Translations under genes and position numbers: made by a program | The notes under the pieces: generated by a model | What the model was told of the DNA's origin: nothing | What the model saw: the letters and a program-made list of their open reading frames with translations, nothing else | The model's database searches: none | Part shown: piece by piece, positions 10,396 through 22,897 of the stretch | Position numbering within the stretch: the stretch's first letter is position 1 | Layout: each line of letters starts with the position of its first letter | Assembly: GCF_018474015.1 (NCBI RefSeq) | Contig: NZ_JAHCSG010000001.1 | Coordinates: 62,001 to 126,000, forward strand | Origin: Williamsia sp. CHRR-6 | GTDB taxonomy: Bacteria > Actinomycetota > Actinomycetes > Mycobacteriales > Mycobacteriaceae | Reading direction: 5' to 3' | DNA: 64,000 bases

Positions 10396-10420
10396 GTCTG
10401 ATCGGTGTTCATGTCTGATC
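10392..10420. repeat. 12-bp direct repeat at the priA start, creating a mini-ORF
   Basis: TCATGTCTGATC occurs at 10392-10403 and again at 10409-10420, offset by 17 bases. On the minus strand the first copy met ends the upstream membrane-protein gene (TGA 10411-10409) and opens a six-residue ORF, ATG 10412 to TGA 10392, encoding MNTDQT. The second copy places the priA ATG (10395) over that ORF's stop. The result is a chain of two ATGA couplings where one would be normal. Confidence 0.75.
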
Positions 10421-10693
10421 TGCCTCCGTCGATCCCAGGGCAGCTGGATCCGGCCTCTGCGCACGGGCGCTCGCGGTGCTCGTCGCGGCCACCGCCCGGT
10501 TGACCATCCGGTTGGACACCAGTGCCATCACCGCGATCATCGCGACGATCGCCAGCACTGCGACCACCAGTGCCGCAGGCGGTGACACCCGGGTGACGGC
10601 GTAGACGACCGGTGTCGAGACGACCAGCACGAGCACCCCGGACCCCAGGGTGACCACCGCCAAACGCGCGATCGACAGCCGCGCGCCGCTCAC
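10409..10693 (-). CDS. Small membrane protein in the his operon
   Basis: This 94-residue protein has two strongly hydrophobic segments, near residues 7-27 and 33-55, followed by a hydrophilic tail ([18 protein letters not shown]...). I recognise no enzyme motif. GTG 10693 overlaps the hisH stop by GTGA, and the gene is followed 13 bases later by priA, so it belongs to the operon. It separates hisH from priA, which are adjacent in M. tuberculosis. The function is unknown; a role in histidine synthesis is not implied beyond co-expression. Confidence 0.75.
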   Translation of the reverse strand: MSGARLSIARLAVVTLGSGVLVLVVSTPVVYAVTRVSPPAALVVAVLAIVAMIAVMALVSNRMVNRAVAATSTASARAQRPDPAALGSTEADQT

Positions 10694-11327
10694 AGCGACG
10701 CCACCCAGTTGGCCAGCAGCCGGGCCCCCGCGTCGCCAGACTTCTCGGGATGGAACTGGGTGGCACTGAGCGGACCGTTCTCCACCGCGGCCAGGAACCG
10801 CGCACCGTGCTCGGCCCAGGTGGTGATCGCGGGCGCGATCACCGAACCGTCGGAGTCCAGTTCCCAGGTCTGCGCGGCGTAGGAATGCACGAAGTAGAAG
10901 CGGGTCTGGGCGTCGAGTCCGTCGAACAGAACCGATCCGGCCCCGACGTCCACGGTGTTCCACCCCATGTGCGGCAGCACCGGTGCAGGCAACCGCGTCA
11001 CGCTGCCCGGCCACTGGCCGCACCCTGCGGTGTCCACCCCGAACTCCACGCCGTGCTCGAACATGATCTGCATGCCCACGCAGATGCCCAAGACCGGACG
11101 CCCGCCGGAGAGGCGGCGGTCGATGATCCGCTCGCCGCGGACCGCGCGCAGACCCTTCATGCATGCTTCGTAGGCACCGACACCCGGCACCACCAGACCG
11201 TCACTGTCCCCGGCCACCGCGGCATCGGAGGTGACCGTGACCTGCGCACCGGTGCGTTCGAGCGCGCGCTGCACCGACCGCAGGTTGCCCGACCCGTAGT
11301 CCAAGACGGCAACCGTGGCCGTGGAGG

Positions 11328-11331
<4 letters not shown>
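10690..11331 (-). CDS. hisH: Imidazole glycerol phosphate synthase, glutaminase subunit
   Basis: HisH is the triad glutamine amidotransferase that supplies ammonia to HisF. The 213-residue protein shows [13 protein letters not shown] at the start, the oxyanion-strand sequence VPGVGAY, the nucleophile in [11 protein letters not shown], and the His-Glu pair in QFHPEKSG near the end. GTG 11331 overlaps the hisB stop (GTGA). Several longer readings of this frame are shadows inside hisB. Confidence 0.96.
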
Positions 11332-14454
<3,123 letters not shown>

Positions 14455-14773
14455 GCGGGCGCGATCTCCTGGGTCGTTCGGGCCTGGTCAATTGAGGATA
14501 TGCGGTCCGGCCAGCCGATTTTTCATCGCGGTACCCCGGTGGGTCGGGCGCGAGGTGATCGGCGACGATCACCACGCGCGACCCCGCGCATGACATCGGC
14601 CGCCGGATCCACCGAGTAGGCGGGTTCCGACGGCCGATGGCGTTCGGTCTGGCAGGTGCGATCGCGGGATCACCGCACACCTGGTGGGGTCAGACCGACG
14701 TCATGTCACCGCAGCATTCGCGGTGTACACCAGCGCACCGAGCACGCGATGGGGTCCAGCCCGGCGGGGTCGG
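14455..14773. other. his operon upstream region
   Basis: This 319-base gap between the alcohol dehydrogenase stop and hisD should hold the his promoter. TATCCT on the minus strand about 45 bases before hisD is a possible -10. A 13-codon ORF (14488-14526, MKNRLAGPHILN) overlaps it but has only one His codon, so it does not look like an attenuator peptide. A GNRA-capped hairpin is listed separately. No T-box motif was seen. Confidence 0.35.
14554..14573. promoter_or_regulatory. Perfect 8-bp inverted repeat with GCGA loop upstream of hisD
   Basis: GGTGATCG and CGATCACC flank a GCGA tetraloop, about 100 bases upstream of hisD. As RNA it would form a GNRA-capped stem. As DNA it could be an operator. 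No T-run follows, so terminator function for the upstream adh gene is doubtful. Confidence 0.4.
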
Positions 14774-15817
14774 TCAGGCGAGGCTGGCGATGTCGATGAC
14801 GAAGCGGTATTTCACATCCGACTTCACCACCCGGTCGTAGGCCTCGTTGACCTGATCGGCGGTGATCGTCTCGATCTCGGCACCGATGTGGTGTTCGGCG
14901 CAGAAGTCGAGCATCTCCTGGGTCTCGGCGATGCCACCGACCAGCGATCCGGCGATGGATCGACGGTTGGTGAGCAGGCTGAAGGCACGGATCTCCAGCG
15001 GATGCTCGGGTACCCCCAGTTCGACCAGGGTGCCGTTGATGGCCAGCAGCGACAGGTACTTGTCCAGCGGCAGGTTGACCGAGACGGTGTTGACGATGAG
15101 GTCGAACTGCCCGGCCAGCTCGCTGAACGTGTTCTTGTCGGAGGTGGCGTAGTAGTGGTCGGCACCGAACTTCTTGCCGTCGGCCTCCTTGCTCAACGAC
15201 TGGCTGAGCACGGTGACCTCGGCGCCCAGTGCGTGCGCGATCTTGACACCGATGTGTCCGAGACCGCCCATGCCGAGCACGGCGACCTTCTTCCCCGGCC
15301 CGGCACCCCAGTGCTTGAGCGGCGAGTACAGCGTGATGCCGGCGCACAGCAGGGGCGCGGCCTGGTCGAGCTCGATGCCGTCGGGGATGCGGACGACGAA
15401 CTTCTCGGTCACCACGACCTGCTGGGAGTAGCCGCCATGGGTGGGTTCGCCGGTGTACTCGGCGGAGTTGTAGGTGGAGACGACGCCCTTGGCGCAGAAC
15501 TGCTCGTAGCCGTCCTTGCACGCCGCACACTCACCGCAGGAGTTGACGAAGCAGCCGACCCCGACGCGGTCGCCCACCTTGTGCAAGGTCACCTCGGACC
15601 CGACCGCAGCGACGGTGCCCGCGATCTCGTGACCGGGGACGACGGGGTAGCTGGTGCCGCCCCATTCGTCGCGCGCGGTGTGGATGTCGGAGTGGCAGAT
15701 GCCGGCAAAGGCGATGTCGATCAGCACATCATGGGGGCCCAGCTCGCGTCGCTCGATGGTGGTACGGACGAGGGGCTCGGTCGCCGACACGGCGGCCACG
15801 GCATTCACGGTTGGCAC
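14774..15817 (-). CDS. adhC: Zinc NAD(P)-dependent alcohol dehydrogenase, AdhC/CAD type
   Basis: This 347-residue medium-chain dehydrogenase closely resembles mycobacterial AdhC (Rv3045) and cinnamyl/aryl alcohol dehydrogenases that reduce aldehydes. It has the catalytic zinc sites CHSDIH and GHEIAGTV, four structural-zinc cysteines in the [17 protein letters not shown] block, and [13 protein letters not shown] as the nucleotide-binding loop. GTG 15817 was chosen because AAAGGATC lies seven bases upstream and it matches the family N-terminus; ATG 15838 lacks a ribosome site. It lies between the his and nad operons, where M. tuberculosis has two unrelated small genes. Confidence 0.88.
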   Translation of the reverse strand: MPTVNAVAAVSATEPLVRTTIERRELGPHDVLIDIAFAGICHSDIHTARDEWGGTSYPVVPGHEIAGTVAAVGSEVTLHKVGDRVGVGCFVNSCGECAACKDGYEQFCAKGVVSTYNSAEYTGEPTHGGYSQQVVVTEKFVVRIPDGIELDQAAPLLCAGITLYSPLKHWGAGPGKKVAVLGMGGLGHIGVKIAHALGAEVTVLSQSLSKEADGKKFGADHYYATSDKNTFSELAGQFDLIVNTVSVNLPLDKYLSLLAINGTLVELGVPEHPLEIRAFSLLTNRRSIAGSLVGGIAETQEMLDFCAEHHIGAEIETITADQVNEAYDRVVKSDVKYRFVIDIASLA

Positions 15818-15951
15818 AAAAGATCCTTTCGAAACCATGCGTTCATGCGACCGGTGGGTCACATGGTCGTACGCGAGGCTCAACATCAGGCTCGCGCCGG
15901 TTTATGCCCGCATGCGCATGATTGTGGTCTGCGCCGCACCGTCGATGCCGG

Positions 15952-15965
15952 CCACCGGCCGGTGG
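15952..15965. terminator. 14-bp perfect palindrome just after nadC
   Basis: CCACCGGCCGGTGG begins three bases beyond the nadC stop. It could help end the nad transcript, but no U-run follows and the loop would be very tight. The rest of the 151-base gap to adhC holds a CATGCGCATG palindrome at 15911-15920 and no certain promoter. Confidence 0.35.
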
Positions 15966-15968
15966 GCC

Positions 15969-16841
15969 TCACATGTCCAGGCCGAGGTCCAAGACGCGTA
16001 CCGAGTGGGTCAGCGCGCCCACGGCCAGGTAGTCGACACCGGTTCGCGCGTAGTCGGCCGCGACCTCCAACGACAGCCCCCCAGAGCTCTCGAGCTTGGT
16101 GCTCGGCGCAGCGGAGTTGCGCCGCTGTACCGCCACCCGGGTCTCCCACAATGCGAAGTTGTCCAGCAGGACCAGCCCTACGTCGAGGCCGAGGGCCTCG
16201 TCGAGTTGGGCCAACGAGTCCACCTCCACCTCCACCGGCAGCTGTGGCGCCATCGCCCGGACCGCCGCCAACGCTGCGGTCACCGAGCCGGCCGCCGCCA
16301 CGTGGTTGTCCTTGATCAGCGCGGCGTCACCCAAACCCATCCGGTGGTTGTGGCCGCCGCCGGCACGAACGGCATATTTCTGCAGGCCGCGCAGGCCCGG
16401 CAGCGTTTTGCGGCTGTCCCGGATCACCGCGCCGGTGCCGTCCACCGCGTCCACCCACGCCGCGGTGGCCGTGGCGATTCCGGACAGGTGACAGAGCAGG
16501 TTCAACGCCGTGCGTTCGGCCGTCAGCATGCCTGCGGTCGGGGCGTCCAGGCGCAGCACGATCGACCCGGGCTGCACGCGGTCGCCGTCGGCCACCCGGT
16601 CCGAGACGGTGTAATCCGACCCGATCACCTCGTCGAACACCATCAGGGCCACGTCGAGGCCTGCGATCACTCCAGCACCTCGCGACGCGATGACCGCAGT
16701 GGTGCGGGCACCCGCGGGCACGGTGGCCGCAGTGGTGATGTCGGGCCCGTAGCGCAGGTCCTCGTCGAGGGCCCTACGGATCAGTGCCCTGACCTCGTCG
16801 TCGTCGAGGTGCTCGTCGACGAGACGACTCGGCTGCGTCAT
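15969..16841 (-). CDS. nadC: Quinolinate phosphoribosyltransferase (carboxylating)
   Basis: NadC makes nicotinate mononucleotide from quinolinate and PRPP. The 290-residue protein has [16 protein letters not shown], the substrate-binding [22 protein letters not shown] region, HNHRMGL, IKDNH and EVEVDSLAQ, all diagnostic. ATG 16841 overlaps the nadA stop (ATGA), so the two are translationally coupled. In M. tuberculosis nadB lies between nadA and nadC; here it is absent, so the iminoaspartate used by NadA must come from another gene. Confidence 0.96.
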   Translation of the reverse strand: MTQPSRLVDEHLDDDEVRALIRRALDEDLRYGPDITTAATVPAGARTTAVIASRGAGVIAGLDVALMVFDEVIGSDYTVSDRVADGDRVQPGSIVLRLDAPTAGMLTAERTALNLLCHLSGIATATAAWVDAVDGTGAVIRDSRKTLPGLRGLQKYAVRAGGGHNHRMGLGDAALIKDNHVAAAGSVTAALAAVRAMAPQLPVEVEVDSLAQLDEALGLDVGLVLLDNFALWETRVAVQRRNSAAPSTKLESSGGLSLEVAADYARTGVDYLAVGALTHSVRVLDLGLDM

Positions 16842-17878
16842 TCGCCACCCCCACCGGGGGTACCGATGGCGATCATCCGCTCGACGCTGGTCCGCGCAGC
16901 CGCGGTGATCTCGGCGGGTACGTGCACCTCGTCGGTCCCGTCGCGCAGGCTGCGCAGCAGCGCCTGCGGGGTGATCATCTTCATGTAGCGGCACGAGGCT
17001 TTCGGGTTGACCGGCTGGAAATCGACCTCCGGGGCTGCCCGTCGCAGTTGGTGCAACATACCGATCTCGGTGGCCACCAGCACTTCTCGCGCCCCCGTCG
17101 AACGGGCAGCGTCGAGCATGCCGCCGGTCGAGAGGATCTTGACCTTCTCGGCGGGCACCGCGCCCTCGCCGGCGAGGTAGAGCGCCGATGTGGCGCAACC
17201 ACATTCGGGGTGCACGTAGAGTTCGGCGTCCGGGTGGGCAGTGGCCTGCGCGGTCAGTTCGTCGCCGTTGATACCGGCGTGGACGTGACACTCTCCGGCC
17301 CAGATGTGCATGTTCGTCCGACCGGTGACCCGCTTGACGTGCGCACCGAGAAACTGATCGGGCAGGAACAGCACCGTGCGATCGGGGTCGATGGAATCGA
17401 CCACCTCGACGGCGTTGGACGACGTGCAGCAGATGTCGGTCAGCGCCTTGACCTCGGCAGTGGTGTTCACATACGACACGACGACCGCGTCGGGGAACTC
17501 TGCCTTCCACGCGCGCAGGTCACCAGCGGTGATCGAATCGGCCAGCGAGCACCCGGCGCGGGCATCGGGGATCAGCACAGTCTTCTCGGGAGCCAATATC
17601 TTGGCCGTCTCGGCCATGAAGTGCACCCCACAGAACACGATGGTCTCCTCCGAGGCCGCCGCCGCGATGCGCGAGAGCGCCAGCGAGTCCCCCACGTGAT
17701 CGGCGACGTCCTGGATGGCCGGCAGCTGGTAGTTGTGCGCGAGGATCGTCGCGCCACGCTGCCGCGCCAGCGCTTTCACCTCCTGCGCCCACTCCGGGCC
17801 GGGATCACCGGACTGGGCATCGCCGGACTGGGCATCGCCGGACTGGGCATCGGTGGTGGGGAAAGCTGCAGTCGACAT
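16838..17878 (-). CDS. nadA: Quinolinate synthase
   Basis: NadA condenses iminoaspartate with dihydroxyacetone phosphate to quinolinate on a [4Fe-4S] cluster. The 346-residue protein has [30 protein letters not shown], the cysteine of [25 protein letters not shown] and SCRYMKMIT, giving the three cluster cysteines. Residues 9-23 are three perfect DAQSG repeats coded by an exact 15-bp tandem triplication, a tail absent from the family core. ATG 17878 has GAGAGG nine bases upstream; ATG 17887 has no room for one. Likely controlled by the divergent NrtR-like gene. Confidence 0.95.
   Translation of the reverse strand: MSTAAFPTTDAQSGDAQSGDAQSGDPGPEWAQEVKALARQRGATILAHNYQLPAIQDVADHVGDSLALSRIAAAASEETIVFCGVHFMAETAKILAPEKTVLIPDARAGCSLADSITAGDLRAWKAEFPDAVVVSYVNTTAEVKALTDICCTSSNAVEVVDSIDPDRTVLFLPDQFLGAHVKRVTGRTNMHIWAGECHVHAGINGDELTAQATAHPDAELYVHPECGCATSALYLAGEGAVPAEKVKILSTGGMLDAARSTGAREVLVATEIGMLHQLRRAAPEVDFQPVNPKASCRYMKMITPQALLRSLRDGTDEVHVPAEITAAARTSVERMIAIGTPGGGGE
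17808..17852. repeat. Three exact 15-bp tandem repeats in nadA
   Basis: CCGGACTGGGCATCG is repeated three times without change, encoding DAQSG x3 on the minus strand near the NadA N-terminus. Confidence 0.95.
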
Positions 17879-17916
17879 CGGCCGCATCCTCTCGCGAGTG
17901 GTGGGTCCCGTCAGGG

Positions 17917-17961
17917 CTCGGCGAGGCTGACGCCGAGGGTTTTCGACTGATGATCGACAAC
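17917..17961. promoter_or_regulatory. Two adjacent inverted repeats in the nadA leader, candidate NrtR operator
   Basis: At 17917-17937 CTCGGCG and CGCCGAG flank a 7-base spacer. At 17939-17961 GTTTTCGA and TCGACAAC (7 of 8 complementary) flank another 7-base spacer. Both sit between nadA and its divergent Nudix-type regulator. The second directly follows a minus-strand -10 box (TACCCT, 17970-17975), so a bound protein would cover the nadA transcription start. NrtR-family repressors bind such dyads; which repeat is used cannot be told from sequence. Confidence 0.45.
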
Positions 17962-17969
17962 TTGCTCCC

Positions 17970-17975
17970 AGGGTA
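17970..17975 (-). promoter_or_regulatory. Candidate -10 box of the nadA-nadC operon
   Basis: TACCCT on the minus strand fits TAnnnT. Transcription would begin near 17963, giving a leader of about 85 bases that contains both inverted repeats. Confidence 0.4.
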
Positions 17976-18054
17976 GCACCCCCGCGCCACGATCGGCGCG
18001 GACCGCACGTCCACGGCCCGCCCGCTCGACCCCGGCCGACCTGCTCCGTCGCCC

Positions 18055-18060
18055 TACACT
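18055..18060 (+). promoter_or_regulatory. -10 box giving a leaderless nrtR transcript
   Basis: TACACT ends seven bases before the ATG at 18068, so the mRNA should start at or next to the start codon. No ribosome site precedes that ATG, which agrees with leaderless translation. Confidence 0.5.
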
Positions 18061-18067
18061 GAGCCCC

Positions 18068-18769
18068 ATGACGCCCCCGAGCATCGCCCATGAGGTTCTC
18101 GGCGCGGTGTTCGCGGTCGACACCGACAACACTCCCCCACGACTGTCGGTGCTGCTGTGGGAGCGCGCCCAGGATCCCGCCCGCGGTACCTGGTCACTGC
18201 CGGGCGGGGTGTTGAGCCCCGACGAGGACCTGAAGTCGTCGATGCGCCGACATCTCGCCGAGAAGGTGGACCTGCGAGAGGTGGCCCACCTCGAGCAGTT
18301 GGCCGTGTTCTCCGATCCACACCGCATCCCCGGCCCCCGCACCCTCGCCTCCACGTATCTGGGCCTGGTGCGGCCGGATTCGCTGAATCATCCCGACGCG
18401 CAGCTGCCCGCCGACACCCGCTGGCATCGACTCGACGACCTGCCGCCGATGAGTTTCGACCACGCTGCGATCGTGGCGCTGGCCCGAACCCGCTTGGCCG
18501 CCAAGCTCTCCTACACCAACATCGCGTTCGCCTTGGCGCCGACAGAGTTCTCGATGTCGACCCTCAGCGACGTCTACGGCGCGGCGCTGGGCTACCCGGT
18601 CGACTCGACCAACCTGCTGCGCATCCTCAGCCGACGTGGGGTGGTGGCGGCGACGGGGACCGTGGGGCGGACCGGGCGCAGTGGTGGTCGCCCACCCGCG
18701 CTGTACCGCTTCGCCGAGAACGGATTACGGGTCACCGACGAGTTCGCCACCCTGCGTCCGCCGCCGTGA
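18068..18769 (+). CDS. nrtR: NrtR-like Nudix transcriptional regulator of NAD synthesis
   Basis: This 233-residue protein has an N-terminal Nudix domain (about 1-140) joined to a C-terminal winged-helix region (about 150-225), the architecture of NrtR/NdnR regulators that sense ADP-ribose or NAD metabolites. The Nudix box [24 protein letters not shown] is degenerate: the RE pair is RH and EExG reads EKVD, so catalytic glutamates are lost. That fits a sensor rather than a hydrolase. It is divergent from nadA, as Rv1593c is in M. tuberculosis, and corynebacterial NdnR represses nadA-nadC. The substrate and operator are inferred. Confidence 0.85.
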   Translation: MTPPSIAHEVLGAVFAVDTDNTPPRLSVLLWERAQDPARGTWSLPGGVLSPDEDLKSSMRRHLAEKVDLREVAHLEQLAVFSDPHRIPGPRTLASTYLGLVRPDSLNHPDAQLPADTRWHRLDDLPPMSFDHAAIVALARTRLAAKLSYTNIAFALAPTEFSMSTLSDVYGAALGYPVDSTNLLRILSRRGVVAATGTVGRTGRSGGRPPALYRFAENGLRVTDEFATLRPPP

Positions 18770-18809
18770 ACAGGCACCGCCGGCCAGTCGATCAGCGCCT
18801 GAACGCAGG

Positions 18810-19451
18810 TCAGTTCGTCGGCTCCCGCACACCAAGTGCTGGATCGCGGGCCCGCAGGACCGCCACCAGGTAGACGATCAGCGCCACGGTCGGGGTCACC
18901 GTCACGATGGCCCACGACAGGTCCAGAGCACCGATGCCGGCGCCGCCCAGTCGCAGGCTGACCGAGGACTGGAAATAGCCCCCCGGCGAGGTGTCACCGG
19001 CACCGGGATGACGAACTCCTGAGATCAGCCCACCGATGCCGACCCCGAGACCTGATCCGGCCGCCCCTGCCAGCACCAGGACCAGTACCCCGATCGGCCC
19101 GCGCACCGCGCGCACCGACCACACGATCACTGCGCTGATCACCCCCACCACCGCACTGATGCAGGCATAGAAGGCGATGGCGTCGAAACGGTGCACGGTG
19201 TCTGCGGTCAGGTCGGAAACTCGATCGGTTGCGATCACCACCCCCGCGACACCGGGGGTGATCAGTCCCCACACCACGCCGCCGAGGCTTCCGAGGAGCA
19301 GCAGGACACCTGTCACCACGGCGATCGGCGTGAGCGCGGCGAAGGGGTCGCGCCGTGACGGATCGATGCGAGGCGGGTCGGGGAACTGCCCGCTCGCAGC
19401 CGAGGTGGAGGTAGGCGCGATCGCCGACTGATCGTCGAACGATCCGGTCAT
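18810..19451 (-). CDS. DUF2567-like membrane protein
   Basis: This 213-residue protein has a Pro/Ser-rich N-terminus, a transmembrane helix at about 40-62, an extracytoplasmic segment, further helices near 95-120 and 125-145, and a final helix near 180-200. It matches in place and form Rv1591 of M. tuberculosis, a DUF2567 membrane protein downstream of bioB. ATG 19451 overlaps the bsaP stop (ATGA), so it is cotranscribed with bioB-bsaP. Function is unknown. Its 3' end lies 40 bases from the convergent nrtR stop, with no obvious terminator between. Confidence 0.78.
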   Translation of the reverse strand: MTGSFDDQSAIAPTSTSAASGQFPDPPRIDPSRRDPFAALTPIAVVTGVLLLLGSLGGVVWGLITPGVAGVVIATDRVSDLTADTVHRFDAIAFYACISAVVGVISAVIVWSVRAVRGPIGVLVLVLAGAAGSGLGVGIGGLISGVRHPGAGDTSPGGYFQSSVSLRLGGAGIGALDLSWAIVTVTPTVALIVYLVAVLRARDPALGVREPTN

Positions 19452-19738
19452 CGTCGACCCAGTTCCGCCGAGTCGACCATTCCGTGCCGCGAGCAGCGCG
19501 CCGTCCACCCGGTGGGCACCACCTGCACGATCATCCGACGGCCACACTGCCCGCAGAACCGTGGCGGCTCCAGCCCCAACTGGGCGGCCCGCGGAACCCG
19601 TTGCGCGGCATCGTCATCGACCGGCGTACCGGTGTACACGGCGTATCGCAGCGGCTCGGCCAACGGCGACCGACCGGTCGCGGCGACCGCGCGGGGCTCG
19701 GCGTCGCGCGGGTCGGGCTGCACTGGGGTGACCGTCAT
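19448..19738 (-). CDS. bsaP: Biotin synthase auxiliary protein
   Basis: This 96-residue protein directly follows bioB and corresponds to Rv1590, the family named biotin synthase auxiliary protein, which supports BioB activity in mycobacteria. The C-terminal half carries [26 protein letters not shown], with a CxxC pair, a third cysteine 18 residues after it, and a nearby histidine, which could bind an iron-sulfur cluster or zinc. The first 50 residues are variable. ATG 19738 lies 9 bases after the bioB stop, and it overlaps the next gene by 4 bases. Confidence 0.85.
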   Translation of the reverse strand: MTVTPVQPDPRDAEPRAVAATGRSPLAEPLRYAVYTGTPVDDDAAQRVPRAAQLGLEPPRFCGQCGRRMIVQVVPTGWTARCSRHGMVDSAELGRR

Positions 19739-19747
19739 CGCCGCACC

Positions 19748-20797
19748 TCAGATGCTGTCGTTGAGGGCCTTGATCGGCATCTGCAGATCAGCCAACAGAT
19801 CCAGGTCGGCCTCAGCCGGACGACCCAGCGTGGTCAGGTAGTTGCCGACGATCACCGCGTTGATCCCGCCGAGGATGCCCTGTTTGGCACCCAGGTCGCC
19901 CAGGGTGATCTCGCGGCCACCGGCGAACCGCAGGATGGTGCGTGGCAACCCCAGTCGGAACGCCGCCACCGCGCGCAGGGCATCGGCGGCCGGCAGTACG
20001 TCGAGGTCGCCGAACGGGGTGCCCGGGCGCGGGTTGAGGAAGTTCAGCGGCACCTCGTCGGGATCGAGGGCGGCCAGTTCGGTGGCGAACTCAGCCCGCT
20101 GCTCCAGCGACTCGCCCATGCCCAGGATGCCGCCGCAGCAGACCTCCATGCCGGCCTCACGGACCATGCGCAGGGTGCCCTCACGCTCCTCCCAGGTGTG
20201 GGTGGTCACCACGTTCGGGAAGTGGCTGCGCGCGGTCTCGAGGTTGTGGTTGTAACGGTGCACGCCCATCGCGGCGAGCTCGTCGACCTGCTCCTGGGTG
20301 AGCATGCCCAGGCTGCAGGCGATCTGGATGTCGACCTCGTCACGGATGGCCTCGATTCCCGCGGCCACCTGGCTCATGAGTCGTTTGTCGGGGCCACGAA
20401 CGGCGGCGACGATGCAGAACTCCGTCGCGCCGGTCTTGGCGGTCTGCTTGGCCGCCTCGACCAGCGACGGGATGTCGATCCAGGCGCTGCGGACCGGGGA
20501 GGTGAACAGACCCGACTGCGAACAGAAGTGGCAGTCCTCGGGGCAGCCGCCGGTCTTGAGCGAGATGATGCCCTCGACCTCGACCTCGGGTCCACACCAC
20601 TTCATCCGGACGTCGTGGGCCAGCTGCAGCAGTTCGGTCAGCCGATCGTCGTCGAGGCGCAGTACCTGCAGCACCTGCTCGTAACCCAGGGGTTCGCCGC
20701 GCTCCAACACCTGCTCACGGGCGAGCGCGAGGATGTCACCCGCCATCTCGGCTGGGTTGTCTCCGGGGGTGTCGGGGCGTACTGGAGCCTGGGTCAC
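19748..20797 (-). CDS. bioB: Biotin synthase
   Basis: BioB is the radical SAM enzyme that inserts sulfur into dethiobiotin. The 349-residue protein has the SAM-cluster motif [30 protein letters not shown] and the conserved [20 protein letters not shown] and ILRFAGGRE segments; the arginine in the last helps hold the second cluster. GTG 20797 has an excellent GGAGG five bases upstream. It heads a bioB-bsaP-DUF2567 unit about 100 bases after bioD. No BioQ-type TGAAC palindrome was seen upstream. Confidence 0.97.
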   Translation of the reverse strand: MTQAPVRPDTPGDNPAEMAGDILALAREQVLERGEPLGYEQVLQVLRLDDDRLTELLQLAHDVRMKWCGPEVEVEGIISLKTGGCPEDCHFCSQSGLFTSPVRSAWIDIPSLVEAAKQTAKTGATEFCIVAAVRGPDKRLMSQVAAGIEAIRDEVDIQIACSLGMLTQEQVDELAAMGVHRYNHNLETARSHFPNVVTTHTWEEREGTLRMVREAGMEVCCGGILGMGESLEQRAEFATELAALDPDEVPLNFLNPRPGTPFGDLDVLPAADALRAVAAFRLGLPRTILRFAGGREITLGDLGAKQGILGGINAVIVGNYLTTLGRPAEADLDLLADLQMPIKALNDSI

Positions 20798-20894
20798 GGG
20801 CCCTCCTCGAATGCGAGTCAGATGTGGTGGCCGATCGGCCAGAACCCGCCGTGGCGAGACCGGACGGAGACGACCGTTTCGCCATGAGTCTGCC

Positions 20895-21590
20895 TCATAC
20901 CGAGCGAACGCTCTGCACCCAGTCCGGGACGAACCAGGTGGGCGCCGCAGCACAGAACGCGTCGCGGTCCCATGCCCCAGCGCCCTCGGGCACCACCCCG
21001 ACCACATCGACGCCGGTCAATCGAGGCAGATCGGTGCGGTTGCACTCTTCGGCGAGTCCTGGCTGGGCGGGCCAGGAGCCGATCACCAGGCCCGCGACGC
21101 GGAGGCCGCGATCGGTGACGGCACCGACGGTCAGCTCGGTGTGGTTCAACGTGCCCAGCCCGGCCCCGACCACCACCAGCACCGGAGCCTGCAGTGCGTC
21201 GGCGACGTCGAGCAGGGTCAGGTCCGGGCCCAGCCGCACCAGCACCCCGCCGGCACCCTCGACGAGTACGTGGTCGTGGTCGTGGAGTTCGCGCACGGCG
21301 GCGACGATGGGCCCCAGCGTGGCCGGTGCCATCCCGGCGCGGGTCGCTGCTGTCTCCGGGGCCAGCGGATCTGGATAGCGCAGCACTTCTCGGGTGTCGC
21401 GAACGCCGGCCAGTCGAACTATCTCGGCCAGGTCACCGGGCTCATCGACCCCCACCCCGGTCTGCACCGGCTTGCACACCGCCACCGATGCGTCGCGACC
21501 GTCACCCCCGGTCAGCGTCGCGGCCAGTGCGGCAGTGGCCACCGTCTTGCCCACATCGGTCGAGGTGCCGGTGACGACGATGACGCTCAT
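20895..21590 (-). CDS. bioD: Dethiobiotin synthetase
   Basis: BioD carboxylates diaminopelargonic acid with ATP to close the ureido ring. The 231-residue P-loop protein starts [22 protein letters not shown] (ATP-binding GTxxxVGKT), has CKPVQTG with the substrate lysine, and [14 protein letters not shown] 21590 overlaps the bioF stop (ATGA), so it is translated after bioF. Length is typical. Confidence 0.95.
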   Translation of the reverse strand: MSVIVVTGTSTDVGKTVATAALAATLTGGDGRDASVAVCKPVQTGVGVDEPGDLAEIVRLAGVRDTREVLRYPDPLAPETAATRAGMAPATLGPIVAAVRELHDHDHVLVEGAGGVLVRLGPDLTLLDVADALQAPVLVVVGAGLGTLNHTELTVGAVTDRGLRVAGLVIGSWPAQPGLAEECNRTDLPRLTGVDVVGVVPEGAGAWDRDAFCAAAPTWFVPDWVQSVRSV

Positions 21591-22837
21591 CGCGGCAGGC
21601 CGAGCTCAGCGACCGCCTCATCGGGCTGGTCGAGGACCTCAGCCCGCGCCGCGCAGACCACCGCGGCCACCCGATCGATCGCGGCGTCGGTCAGGTCGGC
21701 GCGCACCGTGAGCCGGATGCGGGAGGTGCCCGGCGGCACCGACGGCGGCCGGAAACACCCGACCAGCACCCCGTCGGCGCGACACCTCTGCGCGAGCGCC
21801 ACCGCTGCGGCCGGGTCGCCGACGATCAGCGACACCACCGCCGCCGATGGATTGGGGGCGCCGCACGCCCGGGCCAACCGGGCGGCGTTGACGCGCACCC
21901 GGTCGACCACCTCTGGTTGCGCCCTCAGCACGTGCAGGGCGGCGCGCGCAGCGCCCACCGCGGCCGGGGCGAGTCCGGTGTCGAAGATGAAGGTGCGAGC
22001 CCGATCGATGAGGTGATCGCGAACCGCCTGGGATCCCGCCACCACGCCACCTTGGGCACCGAGCGACTTGGACAACACCCCGGTGACGATCAGATCGGCG
22101 GCACCGCTGAGCCCGAGCTCGTCGACGATCCCTCGACCACCGCGCCCCCGGACCCCGATCGCGTGGGCCTCGTCGACCACCAGGACCGCGCCGTGTGCGC
22201 GGGCGGCGGCGTAGAGCTCGGCCACCGGAGCCACCTCGCCGTCGATGCTGTAGACCGAGTCGGTGACCACCATCGCGCGTTCCTCGTCGCGGTGGGCCAG
22301 CGCTTGTCTGACCGCAGCGTGATCGCCACGATCGACCACCACGACCCGGGCCCGCGACAGGCGACACCCGTCGATGAGCGAGGCGTGGGCACCTGCGTCG
22401 CTGACGATCAGGTCGCCGCGACCCATCAATGCGGTGATCACCCCGACGTTGGCCAAGTATCCCGACGAGAAGACCACCGCTGCGGGTGTGCCCAGGAACT
22501 CGGCCAGATCGGACTCGAGCTGATCATGTAGCTCGGTGGTGCCAGTGACCAGACGTGACGAGGTGGCCCCGGTACCCCAGGTGCGCACCGCGTCCACTGC
22601 GGCGTCGACGACCCGCGGGTCGCGGGCCAGGCCGAGGTAGTCGTTGGAGGCGAGATTCAGCAGTTCCTCCCCGACCCGACGTGGCATCAGCGTGCGGTGC
22701 AGCCCCTCGTCGGCCCGGACCGCGGCAGCATCGGCCAACCAGGCCAGCGCCGAATCGGCCACAATCGGGTCCGACCCGGACGGACGCGACACGGCCGGGT
22801 TCGACACGTCACCGGGGTGGGGTTCATGGGCAGTCAT
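21587..22837 (-). CDS. bioF: 8-amino-7-oxononanoate synthase
   Basis: BioF condenses pimeloyl-thioester with alanine. The 416-residue alpha-oxoamine synthase has [40 protein letters not shown] and the PLP lysine in [18 protein letters not shown], then [12 protein letters not shown] 22837 is preferred; GTG 22855 is in frame but lacks a ribosome site. It lies 60 bases after bioA in the order bioA-bioF-bioD, as in M. tuberculosis. Confidence 0.95.
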   Translation of the reverse strand: MTAHEPHPGDVSNPAVSRPSGSDPIVADSALAWLADAAAVRADEGLHRTLMPRRVGEELLNLASNDYLGLARDPRVVDAAVDAVRTWGTGATSSRLVTGTTELHDQLESDLAEFLGTPAAVVFSSGYLANVGVITALMGRGDLIVSDAGAHASLIDGCRLSRARVVVVDRGDHAAVRQALAHRDEERAMVVTDSVYSIDGEVAPVAELYAAARAHGAVLVVDEAHAIGVRGRGGRGIVDELGLSGAADLIVTGVLSKSLGAQGGVVAGSQAVRDHLIDRARTFIFDTGLAPAAVGAARAALHVLRAQPEVVDRVRVNAARLARACGAPNPSAAVVSLIVGDPAAAVALAQRCRADGVLVGCFRPPSVPPGTSRIRLTVRADLTDAAIDRVAAVVCAARAEVLDQPDEAVAELGLPR

Positions 22838-22897
22838 CGTCTCCGACCATCTCACACCGGTTGGCTCAGCACGCCGACCACCGCGGTAGCGAGGCCG

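Noticed and set aside
14488-14526. Short ORF before hisD as a histidine attenuator
   Set aside because: Only one His codon among 12 residues, no adjacent alternative stems, and no ribosome site.
20798-20894. Biotin-repressor (BioQ-type) operator upstream of bioB or bioA
   Set aside because: No TGAAC-based palindrome or other convincing dyad found in the bioB, bioF or bioA upstream regions.
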